From contig NZ_UUON01000001.1 in assembly GCF_900590885.1 (NCBI RefSeq), positions 310,001-374,000 on the forward strand: DNA of 64,000 nt, written 5' to 3'. Position numbers and translations under genes: made by a program. The notes beneath the pieces are model-generated. The model was not told where the DNA came from and ran no database searches. It saw nothing but the letters and a program-made list of their open reading frames with translations. This DNA is from Pseudomonas viridiflava (lineage in GTDB: Bacteria > Pseudomonadota > Gammaproteobacteria > Pseudomonadales > Pseudomonadaceae). This document shows positions 1-7,980 of this stretch, in pieces; the stretch's first letter is position 1; each line of letters opens with the position of its first letter.

Positions 1-845
1 AACAGCAGCGACACCTGGTTGCTGCCGGTTTGCGGGTCTTGCAGGCGGAAGATTTTCAGCTGGCCGTCAAGCGGCAGTTCGCGGTGCTCGCGCTCCGGCA
101 AGGGCTTCGCCTTGGGGGCGCCAAACGCCTGCTCGATCTGCTGCGCCAATTGCTGCGGGTCGAAGTCGCCGACCACCGAGAGGATCATGTTGTTGGGCAC
201 GTACCAGCGTTGTTGAAAACGCTGCAAGGCTTCCAGCGAGGCTTCGCGAATCGCCGTCTCATTGCCGATGGTGCGGTGCGCCGGGTAGCGCGAGCCGACC
301 CGCTGCGAGGCCGCGCGTTGGTCGTTCATGCGCTGCGCCACACCGAGGCCGCCGCGCCATTCTTCGATGACGATCGGGCGTTCGCGCTCCAGGTCAGCGG
401 CGTTGTAGTCGCCGGCGAACACCAGTTTGGACAGCATCGACAGGGCCACGGGTGTTTGCGTGCTGCCGGCCATCGGGCTGAGCAAATACTGGGTGCGGTC
501 GTAGCTGGTCATCGCGTTGAAATTGCGCCCTTGCACCCAACCCAGTGCAGTCATCTGCGCGCGCAAATCCGTGGGCTGGCCAGCGCGGCTGCGAAAGGTC
601 AGGTGTTCGAGCATATGCGCTACGCCGACCTGGTCGTCGTCTTCATCCACGGAGCCAGCGCGTACGGTCAGGCGCAGGTCGAGGCGGCCGGCCTGGCTGC
701 TGTCGCGCACCAGGCGGTATTCCAAGCCATTGGCCAGTGTGCCGCGCACCACTTGGGGTGCCCATGGCAACGGCGCTTGGGTGACGGGCGCTGCGCAGGC
801 GCACAGCAGCAGCGGGCCGAGCAGGCCTGCAAGAATCTTGTTCAT
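1..845 (-). CDS. M16-family zinc metallopeptidase lipoprotein, partial (C-terminus outside window)
   Basis: About 281 N-terminal residues are visible; the gene runs off the left edge. It begins MNKILAGLLG, then a hydrophobic stretch and LCAC, so it is probably a lipoprotein with Cys17 lipidated. The inverted zinc motif HxxEH appears as HMLEH at residues 77-81 within GVAHMLEHLTF, the M16 pattern of insulinase, PqqL and FusC. Its start lies 27 bases after the stop of the TonB-receptor gene on the same strand, so both are probably one transcript. Seen: motif, signal and order. Inferred: cleavage of a protein or peptide handled by that receptor, as in FusA/FusC. A general periplasmic peptidase is the alternative. 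Confidence 0.9.
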   Translation of the reverse strand, partial: MNKILAGLLGPLLLCACAAPVTQAPLPWAPQVVRGTLANGLEYRLVRDSSQAGRLDLRLTVRAGSVDEDDDQVGVAHMLEHLTFRSRAGQPTDLRAQMTALGWVQGRNFNAMTSYDRTQYLLSPMAGSTQTPVALSMLSKLVFAGDYNAADLERERPIVIEEWRGGLGVAQRMNDQRAASQRVGSRYPAHRTIGNETAIREASLEALQRFQQRWYVPNNMILSVVGDFDPQQLAQQIEQAFGAPKAKPLPEREHRELPLDGQLKIFRLQDPQTGSNQVSLL

Positions 846-872
846 AGGGTGTCCAGGCTAATCAGGGGTGGA

Positions 873-3695
873 TTAGAAGCGGTAGCCGACTTCGAGCCAG
901 TATTGGCGGCCGATCTCATAGGTGACGGTGGAGCTGTTTTTGCCGACGATCTCGTTGACATGGTCGGTGACGTTGGTGATATCCACGGCGGCAAACAGCG
1001 CCTGGTCCTTGCCGGTGGGGATCTCCCAACTGACGCGCATATCCCAGGTGGGCGCGGCCTTGACCTCGGCAGAGTCGTACACCGCCAGGGTTTCGTCACC
1101 AACCACGGCGGTGGCGCTGGTTTCGACGATCTGTTCGTAGGCGCCGCGATAACGCAGGAAGTTACTGACGGTGAGGTGCCACTGCGGGATCTCGGTGATG
1201 GTGGTCAGGCGCGCGGTCCAGGGACGGTTGAAATCGCCGGCGGGCAGTTCGCTGTAGGCCATGCGCTTGCCGTCGTAGATCACATCGTCGTCGGCGAACT
1301 CGCCAGCGTCGACGATTGATTCGTAGGTGCCGTAGCCGTCCTTGGTTTGTGACCAGTCAAAGGCCGCCTGCACGCTGGTGCGAGTGCCCTGCCATTTGAA
1401 TTCCTGCTTGGGTGTGATGGTCAGGCTGATGTTGTCGGTCTCGCTGGAACCGGCGTTGGTGTAGGTGTAGTAGATGGTGTCGTAGCCGGCGGCGGCGCCG
1501 GTGCCCAGCACGCGGTTGGAGGCACGCACGATCTGGTCCTTGCCCTCGCGGTGCACGTATTTCAGGCGAAAATCGGTGTCGAGCCACACTTGGTCAAGGC
1601 CCAGGGTCCACTCGTCATCGTAGGGCACGTTGAGGTCGGAGAATTTGTTCTGGTTCTTGCCCTGCACGGCGGTCCAGGCGCCGCCCTGGGTGGTGCGGGT
1701 ATAGCGTGTGTTGAAGGCCTGGCGACCATCGGCGAGGCGATACTTGAACAGGTTGCGCCCGTAGTAGCGGTTGGCGCCGAACACCAGCACGGTGCTGCGG
1801 TCGCCGAAGAAGTCGTAGTCACCGGCAAAACGTGGCGCGAGGTTTTTGCCTTCCATGTAGTCGTCGCCCTCGAAGCGCACGCCAGGGCGCAGGCCGAGCT
1901 TGCCGATCTGGATGGCGTCTTGCAGGTGGAACGCGTACTTGGTTTCGGTCAGGTCCAGCTTGCCGGCGCCATACACGTTGATGGTGTTGGCCCACTGGCG
2001 TGTGTTGCCGTTGAGCATCAGGCCGATGGAGCAGAGCGGGTCGTTGTTGAGGCAGGTGGCGATATTGTCGCGTCTCCCGACCAGCGCCGAGGTGGCGGCA
2101 GTGCCGCGCTCCCAGGTGGCTTCGTTGCGGGTCAGCTCCATGCCGCCGGTGAGCTGATGCTCGGCACCGCCCCAGTTGAACGCTTGCCACTCGGCCTTGA
2201 GTTTGTAGTCGATGCCGCGTTGGGTCTGGTCCAGGTCGCCATACGCGCCTTCGCCGCTGCGTGAAGTGCTGGACAGCGGAATGCCCCAATTTTTCACGCT
2301 GGAGTAGTACCAGCCGATCATGTCGGTGGACTCGGATTCGCGTGAGCTGTTGAGGTCGGTCAGCGCCACGGTGTGGGTCCAGCGCGCCGAGTCGCCTTCC
2401 CACACCGCCTTGAGCGAACCCTGCCAGCCGCCGTTGATATTGGTGAAACCGGAGTTGATGTAGTTCTCGCGGAAATAGATGTTTTCCTGCGGCGCCTTGA
2501 TGAACGACGCGTCCAGGCTCAGGCGGTCGTTGACGTTCCAGTAGGTCTTGAGCATGTAGTTGTCGAGCTGGCGCGTCTGGTCTTTTTCGTTGTCGCCATT
2601 GGGGCTGGTGTAGCCGTCGGCATAGCGGTTGAGCGGGATCACCGAGCGCTTCTGCGAGAAGCTCAGAATCCCGCCGAAATCCTCGGTGAGGTGGCCTTCG
2701 AGCATGCCGCGCATTGTGGTTTTCTTGAACTCGGGCTGGTATTGCTCGTTGGAGGCGTTGTCGAAGGCTTCCTGGTCCTGGGCGGTGATGTGGTATTTGG
2801 TCCACGCCGATTGGGTCATCGAGTAGGACACCTTGCCGTGCAGGTCCTGGCTGGGGCGACGGGTGATCGCATCGACCACGCCGCCGTTGAAACCACCGTA
2901 TTCGGCCGGCACGTTGCTGTCGTAGACCTTCACTTCCTGCAGCAGGTCGGCGTCCAGGGCGATGCCGTGGGAGCGGCTGGGGGCAGCGTCGAACTGGCGC
3001 GTTTCGTTATAGCCGTGGGCGCCGGGGTCGATGTCGTTGTTGATCGAGATGCCATCGATCATGAAATTGTTCTGGTAGAACTTGGCGCCGTTGATGCTGA
3101 TGTCGGCCGGATCGATTTCACCGGGGGTGTTGGAGCTTTTCTGTTCACTGCTGAACTGCACGGCGGGGTGCATCTGCAGCAGGGTGGTGATGTCACCGTT
3201 GGCACCGGGGAAGGCCTGGATCGCGCGTTGGTCGATCACGGTGGCGCCCTGGAACGAGTTCTCTTCGGTGAAGCCCAGCACGATGGTGTTGTCCAGCGTC
3301 AGCGGGCCGGCGTCGGCGCTCGGCAGGCGATGGAACATCAGCGCGCCGTCCTGGTAACTCCAGCCGATGCCGGTGCCTTGCAGCAGGTAGGCGAGGGCGG
3401 CGTCGTTGCTCATGTCGCCATTCACACCCGGGGAATTCACGCCCTTGAGCAGCTGAGGGTCGACGCTCACCTGTTGCCCGCTCTGTTGGCCGAAGGCGAT
3501 CAACGCGCCAGCCAGGGGTTGGGCTGCAATGCTGAAACCGTGCGCCGCTTTATCCGCAGTGTGTGCCTGCGCCATGGCTTGCGGCACCGCGCCGAACGCG
3601 CAGCACAGGCCGAGCAAACCGGCGCCGGCGGTTTTTTTCAGGCGCAGCGGCCAGGGCCCGCGCTGCCCTGGCAAGCGGTGAAGGGTGTGAGTCAT
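873..3695 (-). CDS. TonB-dependent outer-membrane receptor with STN signalling domain
   Basis: A 940-residue ligand-gated outer-membrane transporter powered by TonB. Order: signal peptide (about 1-42, ending AMAQA), STN domain (about 52-125) that contacts the anti-sigma factor, plug (about 135-280, with FMIDGISINN and EYGGFNGGVVDAITRRP), then a beta barrel ending in Phe. The STN domain and the upstream sigma/anti-sigma pair indicate FecA/PupB-type surface signalling. The 137 bases before it hold an AT-rich palindrome (AAAAATAT-GAA-ATATTTTT, 3800-3818). The ligand cannot be read from sequence. An M16 protease follows directly, which is unusual for siderophore receptors and typical of FusA/YddB-like protein-import receptors. 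Confidence 0.93.
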   Translation of the reverse strand: MTHTLHRLPGQRGPWPLRLKKTAGAGLLGLCCAFGAVPQAMAQAHTADKAAHGFSIAAQPLAGALIAFGQQSGQQVSVDPQLLKGVNSPGVNGDMSNDAALAYLLQGTGIGWSYQDGALMFHRLPSADAGPLTLDNTIVLGFTEENSFQGATVIDQRAIQAFPGANGDITTLLQMHPAVQFSSEQKSSNTPGEIDPADISINGAKFYQNNFMIDGISINNDIDPGAHGYNETRQFDAAPSRSHGIALDADLLQEVKVYDSNVPAEYGGFNGGVVDAITRRPSQDLHGKVSYSMTQSAWTKYHITAQDQEAFDNASNEQYQPEFKKTTMRGMLEGHLTEDFGGILSFSQKRSVIPLNRYADGYTSPNGDNEKDQTRQLDNYMLKTYWNVNDRLSLDASFIKAPQENIYFRENYINSGFTNINGGWQGSLKAVWEGDSARWTHTVALTDLNSSRESESTDMIGWYYSSVKNWGIPLSSTSRSGEGAYGDLDQTQRGIDYKLKAEWQAFNWGGAEHQLTGGMELTRNEATWERGTAATSALVGRRDNIATCLNNDPLCSIGLMLNGNTRQWANTINVYGAGKLDLTETKYAFHLQDAIQIGKLGLRPGVRFEGDDYMEGKNLAPRFAGDYDFFGDRSTVLVFGANRYYGRNLFKYRLADGRQAFNTRYTRTTQGGAWTAVQGKNQNKFSDLNVPYDDEWTLGLDQVWLDTDFRLKYVHREGKDQIVRASNRVLGTGAAAGYDTIYYTYTNAGSSETDNISLTITPKQEFKWQGTRTSVQAAFDWSQTKDGYGTYESIVDAGEFADDDVIYDGKRMAYSELPAGDFNRPWTARLTTITEIPQWHLTVSNFLRYRGAYEQIVETSATAVVGDETLAVYDSAEVKAAPTWDMRVSWEIPTGKDQALFAAVDITNVTDHVNEIVGKNSSTVTYEIGRQYWLEVGYRF

Positions 3696-3832
3696 GCAAA
3701 GGTCCCCGCGCCGGCAAACACCGGCCAGTCAATGAATACGAATACATCTCAATTGCTGCGCGCGGGACAGAAGACGGGACAGCGCGGGGGATTTTCAGAA
3801 AAAATATGAAATATTTTTAAAAGGACGGAAAT

Positions 3833-4897
3833 TTACCGACTGAGCACCAGCAGCCACGGGCTGTAGGCGTGCACTTTGGCCCCATAGGGTTGCAGCACGG
3901 CTTGCAGCGCCGCCTGGGGTTTGCGCAGGTCGTACACGCCAGTGACACGCTGCGCGCCGAGCTTGGCATCGCGCAAGACGATGATCGCCGGGGTGTAGCG
4001 GCGCAGCTGTTCGAGCACTTCGCTGATCGGCAGGTCATCGGCAATCAACTGGCCCTGGCGCCAGGCGGCGGCCTGGCTGGGGGAGAAGCTGCTGACCTCG
4101 GCACGGCCGGCGCGGTAGCTGAGGCGTTGCCCTGGAACCAGGCTGGCGAGCGGGCGATTGGCGGGTCCGTCGTCGACATTCACCGAGCCTTGTTGCACGG
4201 CCACGCTGGGGTTGCCCGGCTGGGCGTCGACGTTGAATGCGGTGCCGGTGACGGTCACTCGTAAGGTTTTGGTGACCACGTGAAAGGGTTTGCGCTTGTC
4301 CGGCGTCACCTTGAAAAACGCCTGGCCGGCCAGCAGCCGCACATCGCGATGGTTACCGGCGAGGTCGACGGCGATGGCCGAGTGGCTGTCCAGTTGCACC
4401 ACGCTGCCGTCGCTGAGGGTGATGTCGAGGGTTTCACCGGCACCGGTGCGGTAGTCGGCTTGCCAGCGCAGCAGCAGGCTCGGCGCCAGGGCCACCACCA
4501 GGCAGGCGGCGAGGGCGGCGGCGACCCAACGCCGGGTACGACGTGGGCGTGCCATGGGCCTTGGCGCAGGGGTGAGCGGTGCCGCGCTGGCCGGCGCCAG
4601 TTGCCCGGTCAGTTGCCACACGCGTTCGGCCTTGCGGTAGGCCTTGGCGTTTGCCTCATCCACGCTGCACCAGTCGGCCAATTGCGCACGCAAGTCCGCG
4701 TCCTGCGGGGCCTGTTGCACACGCATCAGCCAGTCCAGGGCCTCGTCGCGGCGGGTGTTGGCGCAATCCTTGGTAGGCATGTCGGCAGCATCTTCGCAGG
4801 TAAAAAACGGCGGGCAGGATCCCATGGATTCGCCCTTCACTGCAAAAGACGCAGCAGCACTACGGTTTTTCAGAAAGTCGCCGGATCGATCAGTCAT
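3833..4897 (-). CDS. FecR-family anti-sigma factor / sigma regulator
   Basis: Inner-membrane regulator that holds the ECF sigma factor and receives the signal from the receptor's STN domain. Visible: cytoplasmic FecR N-terminal domain (EALDWLMRVQ), one membrane span (VAAALAACLVVALAPSLLL), periplasmic FecR domain (LDSHSAIAVDLAG, VTVTGTAFNVD) and a C-terminal STN-like part. I chose the ATG at 4897 because it overlaps the sigma stop (ATGACTGA) and has GGGAG upstream. However, the family-like sequence begins at MPTKDCANTRRDEALDW (ATG at 4780), so the first 39 residues may not be translated. The receptor gene follows downstream. Confidence 0.88.
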   Translation of the reverse strand: MTDRSGDFLKNRSAAASFAVKGESMGSCPPFFTCEDAADMPTKDCANTRRDEALDWLMRVQQAPQDADLRAQLADWCSVDEANAKAYRKAERVWQLTGQLAPASAAPLTPAPRPMARPRRTRRWVAAALAACLVVALAPSLLLRWQADYRTGAGETLDITLSDGSVVQLDSHSAIAVDLAGNHRDVRLLAGQAFFKVTPDKRKPFHVVTKTLRVTVTGTAFNVDAQPGNPSVAVQQGSVNVDDGPANRPLASLVPGQRLSYRAGRAEVSSFSPSQAAAWRQGQLIADDLPISEVLEQLRRYTPAIIVLRDAKLGAQRVTGVYDLRKPQAALQAVLQPYGAKVHAYSPWLLVLSR

Positions 4898-5432
4898 CGT
4901 CGGCTCCCAGGCAGTCCATGCAATGGCGCAAGGCATCGTGCACCAGCTGATGCACCAGCGCGGTCGAAACGCCTAGTTCAACCGCCACTTGCTGCAAGGT
5001 GAACCCGCCCAGGCGGTGCAGTTCAAAGGCGCGCTGGGTGCGTTCGGGCAACTGCGCCAGGGCGCGGGAGATGGCTTGCAGCTCGTTCTGGCTGCTCACT
5101 TCACGTTCCGGCGAGGCACTGCTGGAGGGCAACTCGTTGAGCATTTCATCGCCGCCCGGCTGCACCCGCTCGGTGGCGGTGCGACGGATGAGGTCCAGCG
5201 CCAGGTTGCGCACGATGCGGTACAGGTAGCTCGCCGGGTGGCGGATATCGGCGTGTTCATCCTGGCCGCTGAAGCGCAACCAGGCTTCCTGCACCACGTC
5301 CTCGGCGCGGGCGCGGCAGCCCACGATGGGCGCGGCGTAGTCCAGCAGCGCGGCCCGGTGGGTCAGGTAAAGCTGGAGTTTTTCATCCGCCAAGAGAGTC
5401 AGCTGCCTGCGCGCGACTGTGCCGCGTGGCAC
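4890..5432 (-). CDS. ECF RNA polymerase sigma factor, FecI family
   Basis: A 180-residue sigma-70 family factor of the extracytoplasmic-function type. Region 2 is visible (YAAPIVGCRARAEDVVQEAW, then YLYRIVRNLALDLIRR), as is region 4 (LPERTQRAFELHRLGGFTLQ, then VAVELGVSTALVHQLVHDAL). It should direct transcription of the TonB-receptor operon once released by the adjacent FecR protein. The start is uncertain: a GTG at 5432 has a weak ribosome site, and a TTG 39 bases further in (LADEKLQLYL) fits the family start better. A Fur-box-like palindrome lies 37 bases upstream, so iron repression is likely. Confidence 0.9.
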   Translation of the reverse strand: MPRGTVARRQLTLLADEKLQLYLTHRAALLDYAAPIVGCRARAEDVVQEAWLRFSGQDEHADIRHPASYLYRIVRNLALDLIRRTATERVQPGGDEMLNELPSSSASPEREVSSQNELQAISRALAQLPERTQRAFELHRLGGFTLQQVAVELGVSTALVHQLVHDALRHCMDCLGADDD

Positions 5433-5468
5433 AGACTGGGAAGTGGGAGGGCGCGGAGTTTAGCTGTA

Positions 5469-5487
5469 GTTGATAATGGTTATCAAC
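5469..5487. promoter_or_regulatory. Fur-box-like operator upstream of the ECF sigma gene
   Basis: The sequence GTTGATAATGGTTATCAAC is an 8-3-8 perfect palindrome that closely resembles the Fur consensus core GATAAT...ATTATC. It lies just upstream of the sigma-factor gene and overlaps the last five bases of the kinase gene on the same strand. Iron-replete Fur would be expected to block sigma synthesis and hence the receptor operon. The call rests on sequence and position only. Confidence 0.72.
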
Positions 5488-5983
5488 AACCGGGTGTGCT
5501 TTTGTGCTGGGTGATGCTTTCGACGGCCTGCGCAGCACTGATTTTGGCGGTGTCCAGGGTTAATGGCGCGGGGTCCCACGGCTCATATTCATGGCTCAAT
5601 ACCGACTGCCAGGTCGGCGGCACCAGCCCGGCGATATCCCCTGTGCGGGTTTCTACGCGGCGCTGGTGCTCCTGCGCATCCGAACACACCACCTGGACAT
5701 TCAGCAGTGCCACACCCGCCGTCTCGGCCGTTGCCTGCCAGGCTGCGCGGCTTTCCCGCACCGGGTTCACGCAGTCGGCAATCACCGTATGCCCCAGTCG
5801 CAAGTTACTCAGCGCCAATGCATTTGCCACGCTGTAGCCGCTGGCACCCACCGACACACCGGCATCGCGCAGCGCCTGTTCGATCACGTCGATACGCAGG
5901 TAAGCCGCACCGGTACGGCGTGCCAGCTGTTGGGCAATGGTGGTCTTGCCGGTGCCGGGCAAGCCGCTGAAGACAATAAGCAT
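5483..5983 (-). CDS. AAA_33-type P-loop ATPase / small kinase
   Basis: A 166-residue protein with an N-terminal Walker A motif GLPGTGKTT (residues 7-15) directly after a short beta strand (MLIVFS), and a later VIADCVNP strand. This is the organisation of zeta-toxin/adenylylsulfate-kinase-like small-molecule kinases. The start at 5983 puts the P-loop at the usual distance from the N-terminus. The substrate is unknown. No antitoxin-like gene adjoins it, so a toxin role is not supported. It stands apart from the sigma operon, although its 3' end overlaps the Fur-like site. Confidence 0.8.
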   Translation of the reverse strand: MLIVFSGLPGTGKTTIAQQLARRTGAAYLRIDVIEQALRDAGVSVGASGYSVANALALSNLRLGHTVIADCVNPVRESRAAWQATAETAGVALLNVQVVCSDAQEHQRRVETRTGDIAGLVPPTWQSVLSHEYEPWDPAPLTLDTAKISAAQAVESITQHKSTPGC

Positions 5984-6046
5984 GGGTAGCGCTCGTCAAG
6001 AGTGAGTAAGCTCAGGGTATCTTTCACTTCCACCACTGGACAGCCC

Positions 6047-6850
6047 ATGCCCTTGCAGTTCGTAAAAATGCACGCCCATGGCGACGACTTTATCCTCATT
6101 GACCGCCGTGGCCTGGACGACCCGGTCACCCCCGCCATCGCCCGGCACCTGGGCAATCGCCACACCGGTATCGGCTTCAACCAACTGGCGGTGATCCTCG
6201 ACTGTGACGACGCCGCCGCGCGCATCAAATTCTGGAACCCCAACGGCACACCGCTGCAAACCTGCGGCAGCGCTACCCGTGGCGTGGCCGACCGGCTGAT
6301 GCATGAAACCGGCGCCGACTCGGTTGTGTTGCGCACCGAGCGCGGTTTGCTGACCTGCACGCGCGAGGCGGGGCGGCAGGTGGCCGTGAACATGGGCGAG
6401 CCGTCGCTGGACTGGGCGGCAGTGCCCCTGGCCGAGGCGCTGGATACACGCACCTTGCCGATCGAAGGCGACCCGGCGGCGTGCAGCATGGGCAACCCGC
6501 ATTGCACGTTTTTTGTCGACGATATTGCCGCCACCGACGTGGCCGCCGTGGGCCCGGCGCTGGAAAATCATCCGTTGTTCCCGGCCAAAACCAACGTGCA
6601 TTTTGTGCAGGTGCTGGACCGTGGGCATATCCGCCTGCGCATCTGGGAACGTGGCGGCGGGGTGCCGCTGGGCTCGGGTTCGTGCTGCTGCGGCGCGGTG
6701 GTCAATGGCATTCGGCGCGGTTTGCTGGATGCCACCGTGCAGGTGCAGTGCGACGGCGGCACGGTGACCGTGCACTGGGCGGGCGCGGGCGGTGTGGTGC
6801 TCACCGGCAGTGTGGAACCGGTGATGCAGGGCAGCGCCTACCTGTCCTGA
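6047..6850 (+). CDS. DapF-family (diaminopimelate epimerase-like) protein with altered active site
   Basis: A 267-residue homologue of PLP-independent amino-acid epimerases. DapF landmarks are present: FVKMHAHGDDFILID at the N-terminus, the first catalytic Cys at residue 73 in TCGSATRG, MGNPHC around 148-153, and the Glu-Arg pair in WERGGG (201-202). The second catalytic Cys, nine residues after that Glu, is Ser210 (GSGSCCC). The standard cofactor-free two-base racemisation therefore should not work in the usual way. I chose ATG 6047 because it gives the DapF N-terminus; an upstream GTG at 6002 adds non-family residues. It is probably not the biosynthetic DapF. Its 3' end overlaps the convergent kinase gene by 13 bases. 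Confidence 0.85.
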   Translation: MPLQFVKMHAHGDDFILIDRRGLDDPVTPAIARHLGNRHTGIGFNQLAVILDCDDAAARIKFWNPNGTPLQTCGSATRGVADRLMHETGADSVVLRTERGLLTCTREAGRQVAVNMGEPSLDWAAVPLAEALDTRTLPIEGDPAACSMGNPHCTFFVDDIAATDVAAVGPALENHPLFPAKTNVHFVQVLDRGHIRLRIWERGGGVPLGSGSCCCGAVVNGIRRGLLDATVQVQCDGGTVTVHWAGAGGVVLTGSVEPVMQGSAYLS

Positions 6851-7980
6851 AAGGTCACGGTGAAGGTGGTGCCGCCGGTGGCACAGGACGTCACCGCCAC
6901 ATCCCCGCCATGCACCTTGGCCAGCTCACGCACGATGTACAGGCCCAGGCCCACGCTGCGCACGTCGCTGCCTTGGTCGGTGCCACGGGTCATGGGCTCG
7001 AACAGCCCGGCCAGCAAGGTTTCGGGGATCACCTTGCCGTGGTTGTGTACCGCCACTTCGCAGGCGCCGTCGCCCAGGCGTGAGGTAATCGTGATCGGCT
7101 GTTGCAGGTCGCCATAGGCCACGCTGTTGGCCACCAGGTTGCCGATGATCTGCTGCACGCGGTCGGCGTCCAGGCACGCGTCGCCCTGGCCCTCGGCGTG
7201 ATGCTCCAGGGTGGCCTTGGGGAAGGCTACACGCAGTTCATCCACCGCGTGTTGAATCACTTCATGCAAGGCCAGCGGCGCGGGCTTGATGGAAATACCC
7301 TGGCCGACCCGGGCCTGGGTGAAGTCCAGCAGGTCGGCGATCATGCGCTGGGCGCGTTCGGACGATTGGCCGATATGGCCCAGCAGCGTGCGTTCCTTGG
7401 GCGTGCGTTCGCCCCGGCTGAGAAAGTCGGAGGCCATGCGAATCGCCGTCAGCGGATTTTTCAGATCGTGACTGACGATGGCCACCATCTGCTCGGCAAA
7501 CAGCGCGCGGCGCTGGGCGATGGCATAGGCCTCGTTGAGGTCGGCCTGGGCCTGCTGCAGCGCGAGTTCGGTGGCGGTTTTTTCCTGCAGCAGGGCTTCG
7601 GCCAGGTTGCGCGCGTTGAGTAGCTCACGCTCGTACTTGTCGCGGTCGGTGGTGCCGAACAGCGCCAGGTCGTACACCACGCCGTCAGGGTGCTCGCGTT
7701 TGTGGCCGTTGAGCAGCACGGTCAGCTTGTGCCCGTCGCGGTGCAGCATGTCGAGTTTCACTTCGGTGACGCTGCCGTGCATGCGCAACATGGGCGCCAG
7801 GTGGGTCTGGTGGAAAATCCGCCCGCCCATGGTCAGCAAGTCCTGGAAGCGTTGGCCACACAGCTCGGCGTTGTTGAAGCCCGACCATTCGCTGAAGCGT
7901 GCATTGGCTTGCAGGATCGTGCCGTCTTCGGCGGTAACGGCCAGGGCGCAGGCGGCGCTGTCGAACAATTCAGTGGGCAC
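6838..7980 (-). CDS. PAS-domain sensor histidine kinase
   Basis: A 380-residue soluble kinase with no membrane segment. Order: PAS domain (about 5-120, containing GGRIFHQTHLAPMLRMHG), coiled coil (about 125-165, rich in E/A/L/Q), HisKA with the phospho-acceptor in VSHDLKNPLTAI, and a HATPase domain (N-box NLVANSVAYG, G-box SVGLGLYIVRELA). It overlaps the upstream RsbQ-like hydrolase gene by 11 bases, so the two are translationally coupled. This pairing mirrors Bacillus RsbQ and the PAS domain of RsbP, where the hydrolase is thought to supply or process a small ligand. No response regulator is adjacent, so the output partner is unknown. Confidence 0.92.
   Translation of the reverse strand: MPTELFDSAACALAVTAEDGTILQANARFSEWSGFNNAELCGQRFQDLLTMGGRIFHQTHLAPMLRMHGSVTEVKLDMLHRDGHKLTVLLNGHKREHPDGVVYDLALFGTTDRDKYERELLNARNLAEALLQEKTATELALQQAQADLNEAYAIAQRRALFAEQMVAIVSHDLKNPLTAIRMASDFLSRGERTPKERTLLGHIGQSSERAQRMIADLLDFTQARVGQGISIKPAPLALHEVIQHAVDELRVAFPKATLEHHAEGQGDACLDADRVQQIIGNLVANSVAYGDLQQPITITSRLGDGACEVAVHNHGKVIPETLLAGLFEPMTRGTDQGSDVRSVGLGLYIVRELAKVHGGDVAVTSCATGGTTFTVTFQDR

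Noticed and set aside
3800..3818. AT-rich palindrome between the FecR and receptor genes taken as a Fur box
   Set aside because: It lacks the GATAAT pattern and is only an A/T run palindrome. It could be a weak pause or promoter element but not a supported operator.
5483..5983. Zeta-toxin interpretation of the small P-loop kinase
   Set aside because: No antitoxin gene adjoins it and the similarity is only at the P-loop and fold level.
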